The position numbers and the translations under genes were made by a program. A stretch of DNA of 64,000 nucleotides from Amblyomma americanum (lineage: Eukaryota; Arthropoda; Arachnida; Ixodida; Ixodidae): the NCBI RefSeq assembly GCF_052857255.1, contig NC_135497.1, forward strand, positions 344,326,183 to 344,390,182, read 5' to 3'. The notes under the pieces are model-generated. The model saw nothing but the letters and a program-made list of their open reading frames with translations. It was not told the DNA's origin and made no database searches. This document shows, piece by piece, positions 47,628 through 59,510 of this stretch; positions within the stretch are counted from its first letter, which is position 1, and the number at the start of each line of letters is the position of its first letter.

Positions 47628-50600
47628 AATCAGGGAGTCCTGTTGGTAGTAAGGTGCTACCTCAAGTGGGCGGTCCTCTAGGAGGTGATTTCTGGCTACT
47701 CGGTCAGCTGGGTCAATGTAAGAGAAGATTCATGACGCACTGAAAGAACTTTTGTCCTTAGTTCGCGCTGCTTATGTTTATAAATTGTTCTTACATACTA
47801 TATTTTGTAATTTCAATTCCAAGTTTGAAAACTTAAAAGCGTACCTGAAGCCAGTAGCCCGAAAATTAGACTGTCCCGTTGCACTTTTTTTCAACCATCA
47901 AACTTCGGCGGATGTGGCCAAATCCTCCTCAAGAAGCATTGATCAGTGCCATGGGATCTCTTCTATCACAGATTTATTTCACATATTTACCGCGCAAAGA
48001 GCACTACAGAAGTTTGTCAATAACACGCAATCAGCGTGTTCAGTACCGTTTGTATTCACCAGATCCCTGGCGGGCATATAACACTGTTGAGGCGGAGATT
48101 AACCACTGCGGGCCAGTCTTCCATTCGGAGCCATCTCTCAGCAAGGGAAGATCACTGAAATCGTCCTCTCCCACAGGATGTTGTAAATCGAAGATCTTTG
48201 CCATGAGAAAAAGCCACACCCATCGCCGCGGCCCCGCCGCGGCAGTGTTTGCCAAAGCGTTGCCGCATCGTTGCGAAGAATTTTTCTTAAGCTGTAGTTG
48301 GTCTATCTGAAAACCACCAGAAAATGTGGTGATCGGAGATTCCCCCACTTTCAGGGGTTGGCGCCGCATCGGCGCGTCTGGTTGACCGCGTCATTTACAG
48401 CTCACGGGCCCCGCGTGTTTTGAACGTGGGTACCGCGAACAGTCTTATCACATCAAATTCAAAAGAGAACATTCGAGAACTGTCTGCCTTGTTCAAAAAC
48501 GAGTTTAATATCACTTAAAAAACATCAACCAAACTGACAAAAAATTCGATATTTTAAATCCTACTCGGTTTCTTCATCATGCGAGATCACTGGCAAGTTG
48601 CAGTTTGCCATTCTTTCACCCCTCGTTTAGTTAACGACAGAGTCATTGACCGTAGATAACAGACTTAAGAGGCTGGAAAGATTCCTGGGGTGCGATTAAC
48701 ATTCCACCGTGCAACTGAATATGCCATGACTCAGGTAAGCGCCTCTTGCGCGGGTGCGGCTCGGTGCAAAGCACAATGCTTCCATTAGAGTCACATTTTT
48801 GGTCGCATGTCCGCAGCGTTAGGCCACTGCGCTTCAATCCGCGTTCATATATTAGATATACGCTTGTGTTGCTGCCTACTTTCAAGAATTCTTTGGTCTT
48901 GACAATACTCAATGTCGCGTACTTTTAACAGAGGTTCCTGTATACCGCGCCTTAAAACCCTCGTTCACAAAAAGCATTTCCACTTCCTGTTCTGCCATCA
49001 GAAGTGGTTGACGGGACAGAAGATGAGCAAGTCATTCTTCATTGCATCTATTTTGAAAGAGAAACCGGGTGATTCTGCTCAATCTGCGCGCACATGAAGC
49101 CACAGCAGTCAGCCACCAGCAGTCGAAATCCAGTGTAATAAACAAACGGGCAAACAGGTGCATTCTCTTACACCATTGTGCCAGTCTCGACTTGCTGCTG
49201 GCGTTCAAGCTCCTGCAATGAACATAAAAGGCGAGAGGGCCAGTATTCTGAATAAGCTAGTGACCAGTGCTGCTGAGGGACTGGTACTAAGGCGCCTTGC
49301 AGTCATTGGGAAGCTTAGATTAATTGGAAAGTTTTTTGGGCAACTCTACTATGTCCTTTCAACAACTTCCCTCTCATACAGGTAAAAAGACATCTGCCCC
49401 CTCTTTTGCGAACAAGACTGCAAAGTGCTGCCTGTTAACGGGCTTTTATAATGGCTCCTAACTAAGTTCGTCTGCAGTAGACTACAACCTACCCGACAAT
49501 ACGAGTGCCGACAGTGCTGTCAGTGCAATTTACCAGATGGCGCCTGCAGTGCGCTGAGAAGAAAAACAAGCTTCGCCATGGATGCTGAAAGCGAAATCAT
49601 GCTATGACGCGCTTCTCACGACGGCCTGCATTTGGTCCCCGGATTACCGGGGTCAGAGGGGCAAGTATTTTTCCTAGAATGCAATATCGAGTGTCCTTGG
49701 CCACCGGTAATGTCAAGAGAGAGAAAGATGATCTGAAAGGTTGGGATGCTAACTAGGTGACTCCCAGTAAGGTACCCTACACGTGGGAAGGGAAACGGGG
49801 GGTGAGATAGAAAGAGGATAGAAGAAACAGAGGGAGCATTTGTCACTGTGTCCCTATAGGGCGTCACGAAAATGGTACACAATGTACACATTGAAAGTTT
49901 ATAACCTGGAACTCAATCCTGAGTCCTTCAAAAACCTGCAAAGGGCCTTACAGGAGTCCTCTGCGATGAAGATTTAGTCTTAGGACCTAGAATTTTGGCT
50001 TCTCTAACGGGTTGAGGATCTAAGCGTCGAAGCGTTGTGCCCAGGAGGACACATTCATGCACGAACTGGAGGCACTTACAAAGGAGGTGCTCAATTGTCT
50101 GGTCGCACCCGTAGTTCTCACACACAGGAAATTCTGCTGCTCCGATTAAGTAGGGGTAAGCATTTGTAAATGCCACTCGCAGCCGCAGGCGACACAAGAG
50201 AGTAGCAACGGAATGGGAGAGGCCGGACGGAGTATTGTGCTCAAGTAAGGCGTCGAGATGGTGCAAAAGGCATGTCGAGTAATCAGGGGTAGACCATGAG
50301 GCTTTCATTTCGTTTAGGCCAAGCACTCGCAGATGCCTTGCTGCATCGACTCTTGTCAGTGGCGTCCGGACAATGTTGATTCTGCCGCTTGCTGATGGAG
50401 GTGCAGCGTCAGATGCGTCGTTACCGGCGATGCCACTGTGTCCTGGTGGCTACTGGAAGATGATGTCAAGAAATTCTTCCAGTGGCTTGGGTTGAAGATG
50501 TTTTATCTCCGCTGTGAGTTGCTCGTGATCGCCATGGTGTTGAGGAGAATTGATACATTATAGGGAAGCTTTTGATTCGCCGAATACTGTACAAAACTGC

Positions 50601-51862
50601 AAGAAGAGCCAGTTCTGATCCTGTGTTGGTTGTCCGATGCAAAATTAGCTTCTTAATACTTGCCTGTTTTGCAGACAGGACCACAGAGCAAGCTGAGCTA
50701 GTAGTTGAGACAATTCCATCTATACATGAATGGGGGCGGTCACTATAGTATTTAGTGTGTTGTCCTTTTATGGGCCGATGTCGTTTATTTCGATTTATTC
50801 GCTATGCTCCTAATGGCAAGACAAACTGATCTCCGGCAGACACATCACAGCGCAGTGGAAGGCCGTGCGCCCGGGGACAACTGTCAAGGGATAGAGGACT
50901 GGTTGGCTGCTATTACATCTAGTCTCCACCGCTACTGAAACACGCTGATGCTGGTGTTCTCAAAAAGCCTGCAAGGCCGTAAACATGCACATAAACAATG
51001 ACGGGACAGGTCAGACACTGTAAAAGTATAGGGCATTAGGGAGGAGGGGGGGGGGGGGGAACAGCAGCCGCTCCCCTCCTTGACACTCGATGTGTGCATG
51101 CCTATTTGTTCGTTGTTCCCTTACGCGATGCCTGCTAAACCGCGATATGGCGAGGAGCAGCAATGAAGGGGAAGCGAGCAGAACTAAAAAGATAAGATTG
51201 CGAGTTCTGTTGGTTAATTTAACCCGACTTAATATATTTACTGAAGGAAGTGAACTGTAACCAGAAGAACTAAGGCTAATTGAGGCTGCTGAGTCACTCT
51301 CTACGTAAGAGAAGGAATGTGCACTAAGTTGCGTTCGGTTTCCTTCATATTGGCAGCATCGTTGTTTTACGAGATAGGGCACTTGCATCAAGGCGTCATA
51401 TGGGAGAAATGCCAAAATTCTATCGAACATGCTTCCTGCGACAGAATTTGAGCTCTCATGGCGGGGCGCATATCTGTTCTCATTAGGGTGATCCAGGTAA
51501 TTGGATTGCAAACCAGTAACTGGCGTCGGTTTATGTCCATCGTCTCGCGGTCAGAGTACGTTGGAAACAGCCGGTGGGGACAATTACAAGTGATCCGGGG
51601 CAATCGATTTTGCACAGTGGCGATCTGTCGACAGGTCTTCATTTCACCTCTTAGCGCCGGCTGGCAATCGCCGCATATGCAGCAGTAAGGGTAAAATAGG
51701 ATTTATAAAATCTTTACGTTGTACCGTACTATAAGCCAGAAATTGATGTGAGGGCTTCCCCTCAGAGTCGGTCGATGCGCAAGCGCTGTGTTCGCTCAGC
51801 GCCGCCACGGTGGGGCCTCTGTTGTCGCGGCGGATTGTCGGCAAATAGGAAATCGCTTGCAT
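47628..51862 (+). repeat. Module B, third array copy
   Basis: Same content and order as the copy at 23536, with the insertion at about 49267-51122. Confidence 0.78.
49616..50702 (-). mobile_element. RNase H LINE fragment, third array copy
   Basis: Offset 48182 from the copy at 1434, with the same frameshifts. Confidence 0.7.
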
Positions 51863-52382
51863 TAACCTATTCCCGAATCTTCGCCATCAGATCTTCATAA
51901 AATTCTGGAAAAATCACTGATTTTTGAATTCTGCCTTCCACATTGTGCTTTTCGCGCAGCGCGGTGGGACGATTCGCATTCTAGCCTGTATCTTCATTAG
52001 TGACGTCACGCGAAGCAGCTCTCTAGGCCTCGCGCTGGAGTTTTCATTTCGACTGTAGTCTTTTGCTTGTTCAAAATCATTGTTTGCGCACTGCAAACAA
52101 TGAGGTGGTGTACTGTGATGGAACGCCTTAAGGAATACAAGTTAACGTCGAACTCAGTACAGACAAAAAATTGATGGAATTACCCTTTAGAGTCTGAAGA
52201 AGCATTATTTTCCATCAGTAACGTTATTGTAGGTATAGTATGCCTCGTTGCTATCTGTGAGAGTATAGTTCTTCGCTCACGAGGCACGAAGAATACGAGG
52301 TAGAGGACGAAGAGGAACAGCGCGAGATTTTCGTTCTATTCCGGTTTGCACTACCAGCCGTCGAAGGATTCGTAGAGGAACA

Positions 52383-52942
52383 ATGACGATGCACTTTCTC
52401 TGCAGGAAACATGGTTACCCCAGCTTTGATCTCCCGAGGAGTGTCGACTGTACCCTGGCTCAAGTTTTTGGCACCACGGACACGCGCTTTCTCTCTTGCG
52501 TCGGTGTTAAACTACCACCATCGGATCAGCAGTGGCCGCCTGAGGCGAAAGAAGAGCGCAAACCCTGGCCCTGGTACGTGTTCTTATTGGCGGCAGCGGA
52601 TCTTCGACTTCTCCAAGCCCACCGTCGCCTTGGTTCGGCACTGCCGGCAGGCGTTCTCGGGACTTTGCTGAAGCGACTGCCTTCACCACCGCTCTCCAGG
52701 CTGAGGGCAGCCGATGCCTCGGCGACTTCCCAAACGGAGGAGCTTCCTGCCTGGAAGACCTGTCAGCCGGGTTCCCAGCGCCCAACAGGGTGATTGATTT
52801 CCTCGCCTATTTCTGCTCAAGTCCAGGGATGATAGGTAATTCTCGGGAAATGCGCATTTTCCTTCTCGACTGTGGTTAATGTTCGTGACCGCGCAGAGTA
52901 CTACCCTACAGCCAGGTTTTGGAAGCATGGCCTGCAAAGCGG
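52383..52942 (+). other. GC-rich open block, third array copy
   Basis: Offset 48182 from the block at 4201, with the same open frames. Confidence 0.3.
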
Positions 52943-53621
52943 GTTACTAGCGCCGGGAAAGAATTGAAGGGCAATCCTTGGAGGAGCTGATTTTGTTGCT
53001 TCCTGCAATTGCTGAGGACATTTGGCCCCCAAATATTAGGCGTTTCATAATTTTTGCGCGGAAAATTTCTCGCTCATCGACCAGATCGTCGCACTTCCTT
53101 CCATTAAGAGCGAAAGTTTATTTTAATGAAGGAATATTCGGAAAGATCCGCGGGCGCGAACATGATGCTGGCATGCCAGTCTGCGCTGGGAAAGGGGGAG
53201 GAAAGAAGATGGAGACGAAATGCTGATGAGCGAAAATGTCTGTGTGGTAGCGATGATGATGAAAAAAATTAAAATATTTTTGACCATATTGCCTCATTCT
53301 ATTTCAAGCATTTTAATAGATGGCTGACATTTTAGCTTGTAACCCATTTTGCTGTCAGGTAAATTTTTCACGTGCCATTGATGACAGGGTCTTACGTGGG
53401 GCACGCAAACTTGGAGTGCCCTCTTGCAAAGGCACGGATTAGAATATGCTTGGAAACCCCCCAGAGTTCTGTGAACCGCAGAAAGAAGCAATCAACCAGA
53501 GTACACGTGTATGATACAAGTCGAACGATGAAGGAGAATTGTTCATGCTTCGTACACCGCGACAACTGTAAGATTTTATTTTAAGAAGATGAATATGTTG
53601 GAGGGTGTTCTCTGTGGCTCG

Positions 53622-54117
53622 GTGGTGTATGGGGTAACTACACGCGGCTTGGCGTCTCTAACGTTGAGTGCGTTCCAGACAATTTCGCTACTGGCTTAAT
53701 TGTGATAGGTGCAGGGGACAAGGTACTAATTAAATTAGTCATGAGCGCCTCAGTACCTGAGTCGTAGATACGTTTCTAAGACGTATGTGCATTCTAAAGA
53801 CGCGCTATCTGCTGAACCATCGCTGTACTTTGCGTTTTGGGGTTTCAGTGGTTGCCACATGATGGCGCTACGACTGCTCGCCGTGCACCAAGGAAATTAA
53901 CCGCAAACGTACTTCGCTACTCGTTTAATGGGATTATCTGGAATATACATACTGATTATTAAATTCATTCACGCTTCAGTACATATTATGAAGATTCGTA
54001 TCTTAGACATCTGTGTCTTCAATAGACGCGCCTTCTCATCCAAAAGGCGCGCAGTCGTGTCGGTGTGGAGACGTCCCCAAGTCGCATTTCCGAGCCCTGG
54101 GTTCAATTCTTAACTAG
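53622..54117 (+). repeat. 228-bp tandem repeat, third array copy
   Basis: Offset 48182 from the pair at 5440. Confidence 0.5.
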
Positions 54118-54191
54118 AGCTCAATTTTCTTCAGTTCCTTTATTAGTTGAGGCCGCTTCACCTTGATATCTCTGCCGTAGCATTTGTTATC

Positions 54192-54742
54192 AACTCAAAT
54201 CAAATCAAATCTTTATTTTCTCTCTCAAGGAGAAAGAGGGGGTGGCGGGTAAAAGCCGCATGATTGCGGCTTGACGAAGCCCGGCCCCCTCATGTACAAT
54301 TCGGCAGTTGTTTTAAAAAAACACATTTAGCTTCAAGAAGTTACTTAGAAACAGATTTCGTTAAATACACTTCAGCTTAAACAAAATGCCTATAAAAGAA
54401 CCTTTCAACACCATTCAGAAAAAGAATCTGCAGCAGTACAGAACACTTCATGGCAGTCAAAAACACAGGATACAATAAAAATAAGCAACAAGTAGCATAC
54501 ATCAAGAACATGAAAAGTACAAACACAAGCATACAAAATTTATCAGGCGTTAGCTGCAAGAAAATGTGCATAAACTGCTCGTTTATGCACCTATCCATCA
54601 GGCCCGTCCTCAAGTATGGATGTGGCTTGCTTAATTCACATACTAAACTTACATGACAAACTTTTAATAATTGAAAGAACACTCGCGAAATCAATTCGTT
54701 TGAAATTTTCGCTGCTGGAAACGTCATTTGAGCTAACTAAAT
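54192..54742 (-). mobile_element. L2-like LINE 3' end, third array copy
   Basis: Offset 48182 from the copy at 6010. Confidence 0.65.
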
Positions 54743-55360
54743 CTCACTGCGTCCATCCCTTTTAGGGAAGCAGAAAATATTCCTTAAGAATATGTTTCCT
54801 TGTCAATAAATTACAAATCATGGCTTGATATCGCACCCTTTGTATTTTTTTTGCTCTATGCTTCAGGCATCACCATTATCCTGGAACACTAACCGCGTAA
54901 TTTGCTCGCTCGAACTGACACATTTAAAATATCCTTCCTACCGTGTGCCGTAAGAGACTGATATGCGCTGAAAAATTGGCGTAAGCGCACGCTGAAGCTG
55001 CATGCTCCTATTAGCTGTTCATTTTTACGCATTGCCCTAATCAGTATTACGTACTTGTGTATTTTTCTGCTTGTATTTGTAATACGACCTGCAGTATGAA
55101 TTAAAATAGGTAAAATAAATGTTCCACCGGCAAGGTCCGTGCCACTTGAGGCAATTTGTTTTTTCTTCGTCTCGAAAGTCCACATGCTCTGGCTTTCGGC
55201 GAGAGCGCTTCCCGACCGTTGGGCGAGCAGTTTGGAGCAGTTGGCTCCGATTTCACCTGAATACCCTGTACGAAGCGCGCTCATTCGGGCGGATGTTCGC
55301 TCTTTTCAGTAAAGCAGACGAATAAATGCGAAGTGGCAGCGAGAGCGTCAGCAATGTCCA

Positions 55361-57640
55361 TGTTTTCTTTCCTGAGAAAACACGCCAATGTTTAACACGA
55401 GAGCAGCGCTTTGTAGAGCGTGTTCCAGGTGTTAGTTTCGCAGTTTCATGGAAACATTTTCTTTGTGTTTTCTCGAGCTCTCATGATAATTATCACCAGG
55501 ATCGGTTCCGAAGAACTGTTTGTGTCTGACATTTCCATGACCACGATATCCAAAGTTCTGTTGTTTTACAACCATCTGAAAAATATGGGGAGGCAAGTTT
55601 ATGAACATTCACAGTGAAGAATACACACCCAGTGAAGAGGTAACAAAAACCACCGAACGCTGTGTTGAGACCATCACTCCTGCATGAGCAAACTTGCGTA
55701 CCGATTACTACAGAGATCAACATGGATTATGAGGCCCGCCTTTGCTTTGGTAGCAGCGTATTTTGTTTTGTTTACTGTCGATGAACGTCTTGTTTCATTG
55801 CATGTCTGGTGCAGACATCGATCGGGGTTTGGGAAATTGCGCTCCACGCATCTACACCCTGCGGAGTGGTCATGGTCGCCTTGAGAACCTGGGGAGCGGT
55901 GGCTCCTCTCAATGTCACGATGCTTGGACCACTCCATCTCTGGGGGCGTCCGGCCGCAGAAGCTAGGAAGCGGCGGTTCCCATCTGAGCTGCTGCGACTT
56001 CTGCTGTGTGGCAGCGTGAGTGAAGTCTTATGTGTACTTGTACTCAGACCCACGTTGAGTTGAAGAATATATGGGAGATTGCAGAGGACAGCCTACAAAC
56101 CCCTTGACAGTGGATCTACAAACTTGCTGCGAATTTACAAATTTGCTGTACCACGGCCTATTTATACACGCATACAGTGTTGCTGCTTCTTCCTTAGACC
56201 GCCTAGCTGAGTGGAAATGCGAGAAATGAGATGCCTATCATAGAAAAAAGAATCCTAGAAAAAAATGAATGTTGTTTTCATCAATTTAAAAGGATGGTGT
56301 TGAACCTGTGTGTTTTAGTATTAATCGATGCCACGAGGGTCAAAAGACGAAAAATAGTTTTGATAAACTGGAAATGACTATTAAGCTTTTGAATTTTTTC
56401 AGGGCAAACGATTTTCCTGTAATTTTAGATTTCAAAACGAAGGTGAGACCCTTTTTTATATTGCCGAACGCATGACGGCGTTCTAGGTATGGAACGAAAG
56501 AAAGATATCTTCGAATACTAGTTAAGTTGGCCGTCTCTCGCACATTTATCAAATGGCGTCTTTGTGTGTGGTGTAATCACGCAAACGTCAAATTTTTCCA
56601 CGCGATAGTTAAAATGACGGCATCAGCATTTTTTGCTTTTAACATTGAATCGAGGCTATTTCCTCACTGATTAACAAAGGAAACCCAAGGTAGTGAATAT
56701 AAAAAGCGTGCTTTTCTCGTCCGATGTGTCGGACTACAATGCCGACACAAACATTTTAAAACTGAGCACCCTGTCGCGTGTTGAGGTCCCTGAATTTGCC
56801 AACATAATCTTGCGCTCTAAGTAATAAACTGATAAAAGGTAATGAATAATTGTGGTTTTAATGAATTATAGGTCTTTTAATTTTAATTTGTCAGCGCATA
56901 TGATGCTCGCCTTGCCGCACAGGCCAGATGCACAGACCACGTCTAAGTATATGTCATGAATTCTACAACAGAAATCTGCATAAAATTTTACACCGGATAT
57001 ACTGTCCAGCGTTGCACGCCGAAACATAATCAAAGATTAATCGCTCTTTCCTGCGTCCATGCCTGTGTCCAATCCCTCATGTCGAGGCGGCATGCCTGTT
57101 ATATCAAAACGTTAGTTGCGTGAAATTCAGCCCCAGCGAATAGAAAAAGCACCTTTGTTTATTGTACCTTACCGTATAAAGACTGTCGTCTGCTTGCGCC
57201 ATTACGAATGCAAGTGGTTAGCGACTTTGCAAAAGCGAGGCGCTTTCGGGTCTTTAGCATCGAGAGGAATGCTCTCCGCTTCTAAACGTCTGCGGACAGC
57301 TCATGCCATATTCGCCCACACTATTTCTTTCATCTTATATCGAGGCAACGAGTCAGGGTGAGGACCGCACAAATATATAAGGTCTCTGCTGTGGGGTCCA
57401 GTGTGACGTTCTCTGCTTGTGCTCGGATTTAGCATTTAGAACTAAGTCCACTTTTATTCAAATACTAATTTCCACGCGCGCTCAGTTCTCCCGCTGTTAT
57501 GTCCTGGGATAGTGCCATCCGTCAAGCGATCCCCGCAGAATGGAGGTTCACCCCAGTTTCGTGAAGTATGGTCTGTCTATGTCTCTAATCAGGACTGGGG
57601 GCCAAGACTGGGTGGATGAATAACTGCTTCGTGTGTACCG
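55361..57640. other. Single-copy flank right of the array; no gene recognised
   Basis: This sequence is unrelated to the start of an array unit. Between 55684 and 56063 overlapping short frames on both strands are open in a locally GC-rich patch (66-93 codons); none shows a domain. A TATA-like acaaatatataagg lies near 57368 without a recognisable downstream gene. From 56100 to 57100 it is AT-rich and featureless. Confidence 0.5.
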
Positions 57641-57644
57641 TTCG

Positions 57645-58075
57645 AGCGACATATCCCATCATCATGATTATCAGCCTGACTACGCCCAGTGCAGGAAAAA
57701 GGCCTCTCGGATATCTCTCCAGTTGACCCTGTTCTGTGCTAGTGGCGGCCACCGTATCCTCTCAAACATCTTAATCTTATCCGTCCGCCCAATTATCTGC
57801 CACCTCCTGCTAGCCATTCGTTCACTTCAAATCCAGTCGGTTGGCACTCAGGACCATCTCTTATCTTGCCGTCGCATTACTTACACTGCCTAACCTTATT
57901 TCTCTCTGTTGCTTTCGCGTAGGATTGCATTAACGATTGATTGCTCCCTGACCCACTCTGCCCTACTCCTGTCTTTTAAGGTTACACTTATCATTTTTCA
58001 TTCAATAGCTGGCAGCGCTGTCCTTATGTTAATAGGAGACGCGGGTCTCGTTATGATTATTTTTATTATTGCATA
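57645..58075 (-). mobile_element. RTE-type LINE 3' fragment with CAT-repeat tail
   Basis: The plus strand begins with catcatcatg and reads tatcagcctgactacgccca, gtgcaggaaaaaggcctctc and cagttgaccctgttctgtg. It then passes ctaacc, actctgccct and tttaaggttacacttatca. This is the reverse complement of a 3' coding end I recognise from RTE/RTE-X elements of ticks and other arthropods, which end in a short trinucleotide repeat. The element would be read on the minus strand. It is heavily mutated and truncated at about 58075; the reverse transcriptase core is missing. Confidence 0.65.
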
Positions 58076-58292
58076 TGTCACAATAATATTAGGTGTGCAG
58101 ATGTGTTTATTTTTCTGTTCTCAAGAATCCGATTAGCTTCACTATATCTCAATTACTTCAATATTATAGGAAAACAACTGCAGCCTAATTAGTTAATTTC
58201 GTATGGGTTGTTAAGACACTTTCTATATTTTTAGCTTCGATTAAAATAGGGCTGTTGCCGAAGACCTGCCATCTGAGTTATCCTAATTATAT

Positions 58293-58335
58293 TGACACGA
58301 GGATTGGAAGTAGAAGAAGAAAGAGATCGCAGCCT
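58293..58335 (+). repeat. First 43 bp of the 5' LTR
   Basis: Identical to 60598-60640 except for one base (gatcgcag against gatagcag). The match stops abruptly where the inverted gag segment begins. Confidence 0.85.
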
Positions 58336-58398
58336 GGCCTTGGGGCCCGGCAGAGGACAGATGCATAGGTTGGTCTGACCTCAGTCTGTCTTGGGATC

Positions 58399-59129
58399 TC
58401 AGGGAGTTGTTGCTGCTGTGCTGCTAGGCGCACCTCGTCCCGGCGATGTGACAGACGGCGCGCTGGGAGGCAGCTGGAGGGCTTGTAATTCCTCCCTGAC
58501 GATCGACCTGATTAGGTCCCGTAAAACGGCCGCATCACTCCCTAGCGGCATCGAAGAAACAGCGGGCCCAAGCGTGCTTACATCCCGATTGTATTGCCGG
58601 GCTCGTTGCAGGAGCGTCGTCTCCATGGTAGTCGCTTCAGTGAGGAATTCGGCAACAGAACGCGGTGGACTGCGCACAAGACCGGCGAAAAGTTCCTGCT
58701 TGACCCCGCGCATGAGGTGGCGAAGCTTCGTCTCCTCCGCCATGGATGGGTCAGCACGCTTGAAGAGGCGCGTCATGTCCTCTACATACATGCGGACGCT
58801 TTCGTTAGTCCGCTGGTTACGGGAGCGAAGCGCTGCTTCAGCTTTCTCCCGGCGGTCTGCGTTGGGGAATGTAGCTATGAGATTTTGGTGAAATGTCTCC
58901 CAGGTGGACAGGTTGCTCTCGTGGTTCTCGTACCATGTCCTAGCGGAGTCCTCGAGCGCAAAATACACATTATGGAGCTTACGGTCGTCGCTCCAACCGT
59001 TGTAGCGGGTGACCCGCTCGAAGGTGTCCACCCAGTCTTCCTCATCTTCGTACACGTCGCCGTAAAAGATGGCGGTGTTCGCGGCGTGTGGTAGAAGATG
59101 GGCGCCGGGAACCTACTGTCTGTGGCCAT
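58399..59129 (-). pseudogene. Gypsy gag, inverted relative to integrase, one frameshift
   Basis: The minus strand opens at 59129 (MATDSRFPAPIFYHTPRTPP) and, after a one-base slip in a T run near 59060, continues in the frame 59055-58399 (218 codons). That part has EDWVDTFERVTRYNGW, ARTWYENHE, TWETFHQNLIATFPN, RMYVEDMTRLFKR and LRHLMRGVKQELF. This is a retrotransposon gag (capsid-type) domain of the kind found in arthropod Gypsy elements, which would assemble the particle. The C-terminal CCHC knuckle is absent, consistent with the inversion and deletion break just beyond 58399. Confidence 0.85.
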
Positions 59130-59320
59130 TTCCGGTGGGACCGTCGGTCGAGGCTGTGTCTTCCTCGTCGGGTTGTCAAGAGGCCCGAACTCAGGTGTCT
59201 CACCGCGGAGGAGGCGGCTTGGGCGCTGATGGACCGGTGTGAGTGCCGTCTTTATCTCGTAGGCGTACGCAGGTCGGGAAGCGCACCCAGCACCTCCACC
59301 AGATGTGTAACAGTTGTTAC
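59130..59320 (-). promoter_or_regulatory. Inverted leader and LTR end of the Gypsy element
   Basis: On the minus strand, gtaacaactgttaca (59320-59306) equals the terminal 15 nt of the 3' LTR (60716-60730). It is followed by tctggtggaggtgctggg, the expected place of the primer-binding site, and then about 165 nt of leader before the gag ATG. Which tRNA would prime is not resolved. Confidence 0.65.
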
Positions 59321-59344
59321 GTTTCTGCTTACGTTTCTGTGTAA

Positions 59345-59510
59345 CAGTGTAACGTTTCTGCTTGTTGTGCCATCCCAGTTACGCTCCGAAATCTTAAGCG
59401 CTTGTCATGATGAACCATCCGCCGGCCACTTGGGGGTTAGTCGCACACTGGCAAAGATTCGGCTTAAGTATTACTGGCCCATTTACTCCCATCCGTGCGT
59501 AGATACGTAA
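59345..59510 (+). pseudogene. Gypsy pol: end of RNase H region and H2C2 zinc-binding half
   Basis: The plus frame reads LLVVPSQLRSEIL, then HDEPSAGHLGVSRTLAKIRL and KYYWP. The two histidines (HDEPSAGH) form the first half of the integrase H2C2 zinc site. A frameshift at about 59490 moves the paired cysteines (TTCRDC) into the next frame. Directly upstream, acgtttctg occurs three times between 59319 and 59355, marking a messy junction with the inverted LTR end. Confidence 0.75.

Larger units (their letters stand above)
1..55360. repeat. Head-to-tail tandem array of a ~24.09-kb unit
   Basis: The sequence at position 1 recurs at 24091 and 48183 and stays collinear, with only scattered single-base differences, up to 55360. 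The offset between copies 1 and 2 is 24090 at the start, 24089 after a 1-bp deletion near 27379, and 24092 after a one-triplet gain in a hairpin near 40760. The offset between copies 1 and 3 is 48182. Copy 3 leaves the repeat abruptly after 55360. The left edge lies outside the window. The array could be a true macrosatellite or segmental duplication, or an assembly duplication; sequence alone cannot separate these. Confidence 0.97.
31268..55360 (+). repeat. Complete array unit, last of the array (24,093 bp)
   Basis: This unit has the same order of elements as the preceding one. Its final 7.2 kb carries the most private substitutions I could see, for example near 49017, 49437, 49798, 51474, 53559, 55077 and 55308. 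Right of 55360 the sequence is unrelated to the start of a unit, so this is the array edge. Confidence 0.85.

Noticed and set aside
55684..56063. Cluster of short frames right of the array as a gene
   Set aside because: Frames overlap on both strands in a locally GC-rich patch, show no recognisable domain, and have no convincing start or splice structure.
58594..59094. Plus-strand 166-codon frames over the gag region
   Set aside because: They are antisense shadows of the inverted gag; only the minus strand shows a conserved domain.
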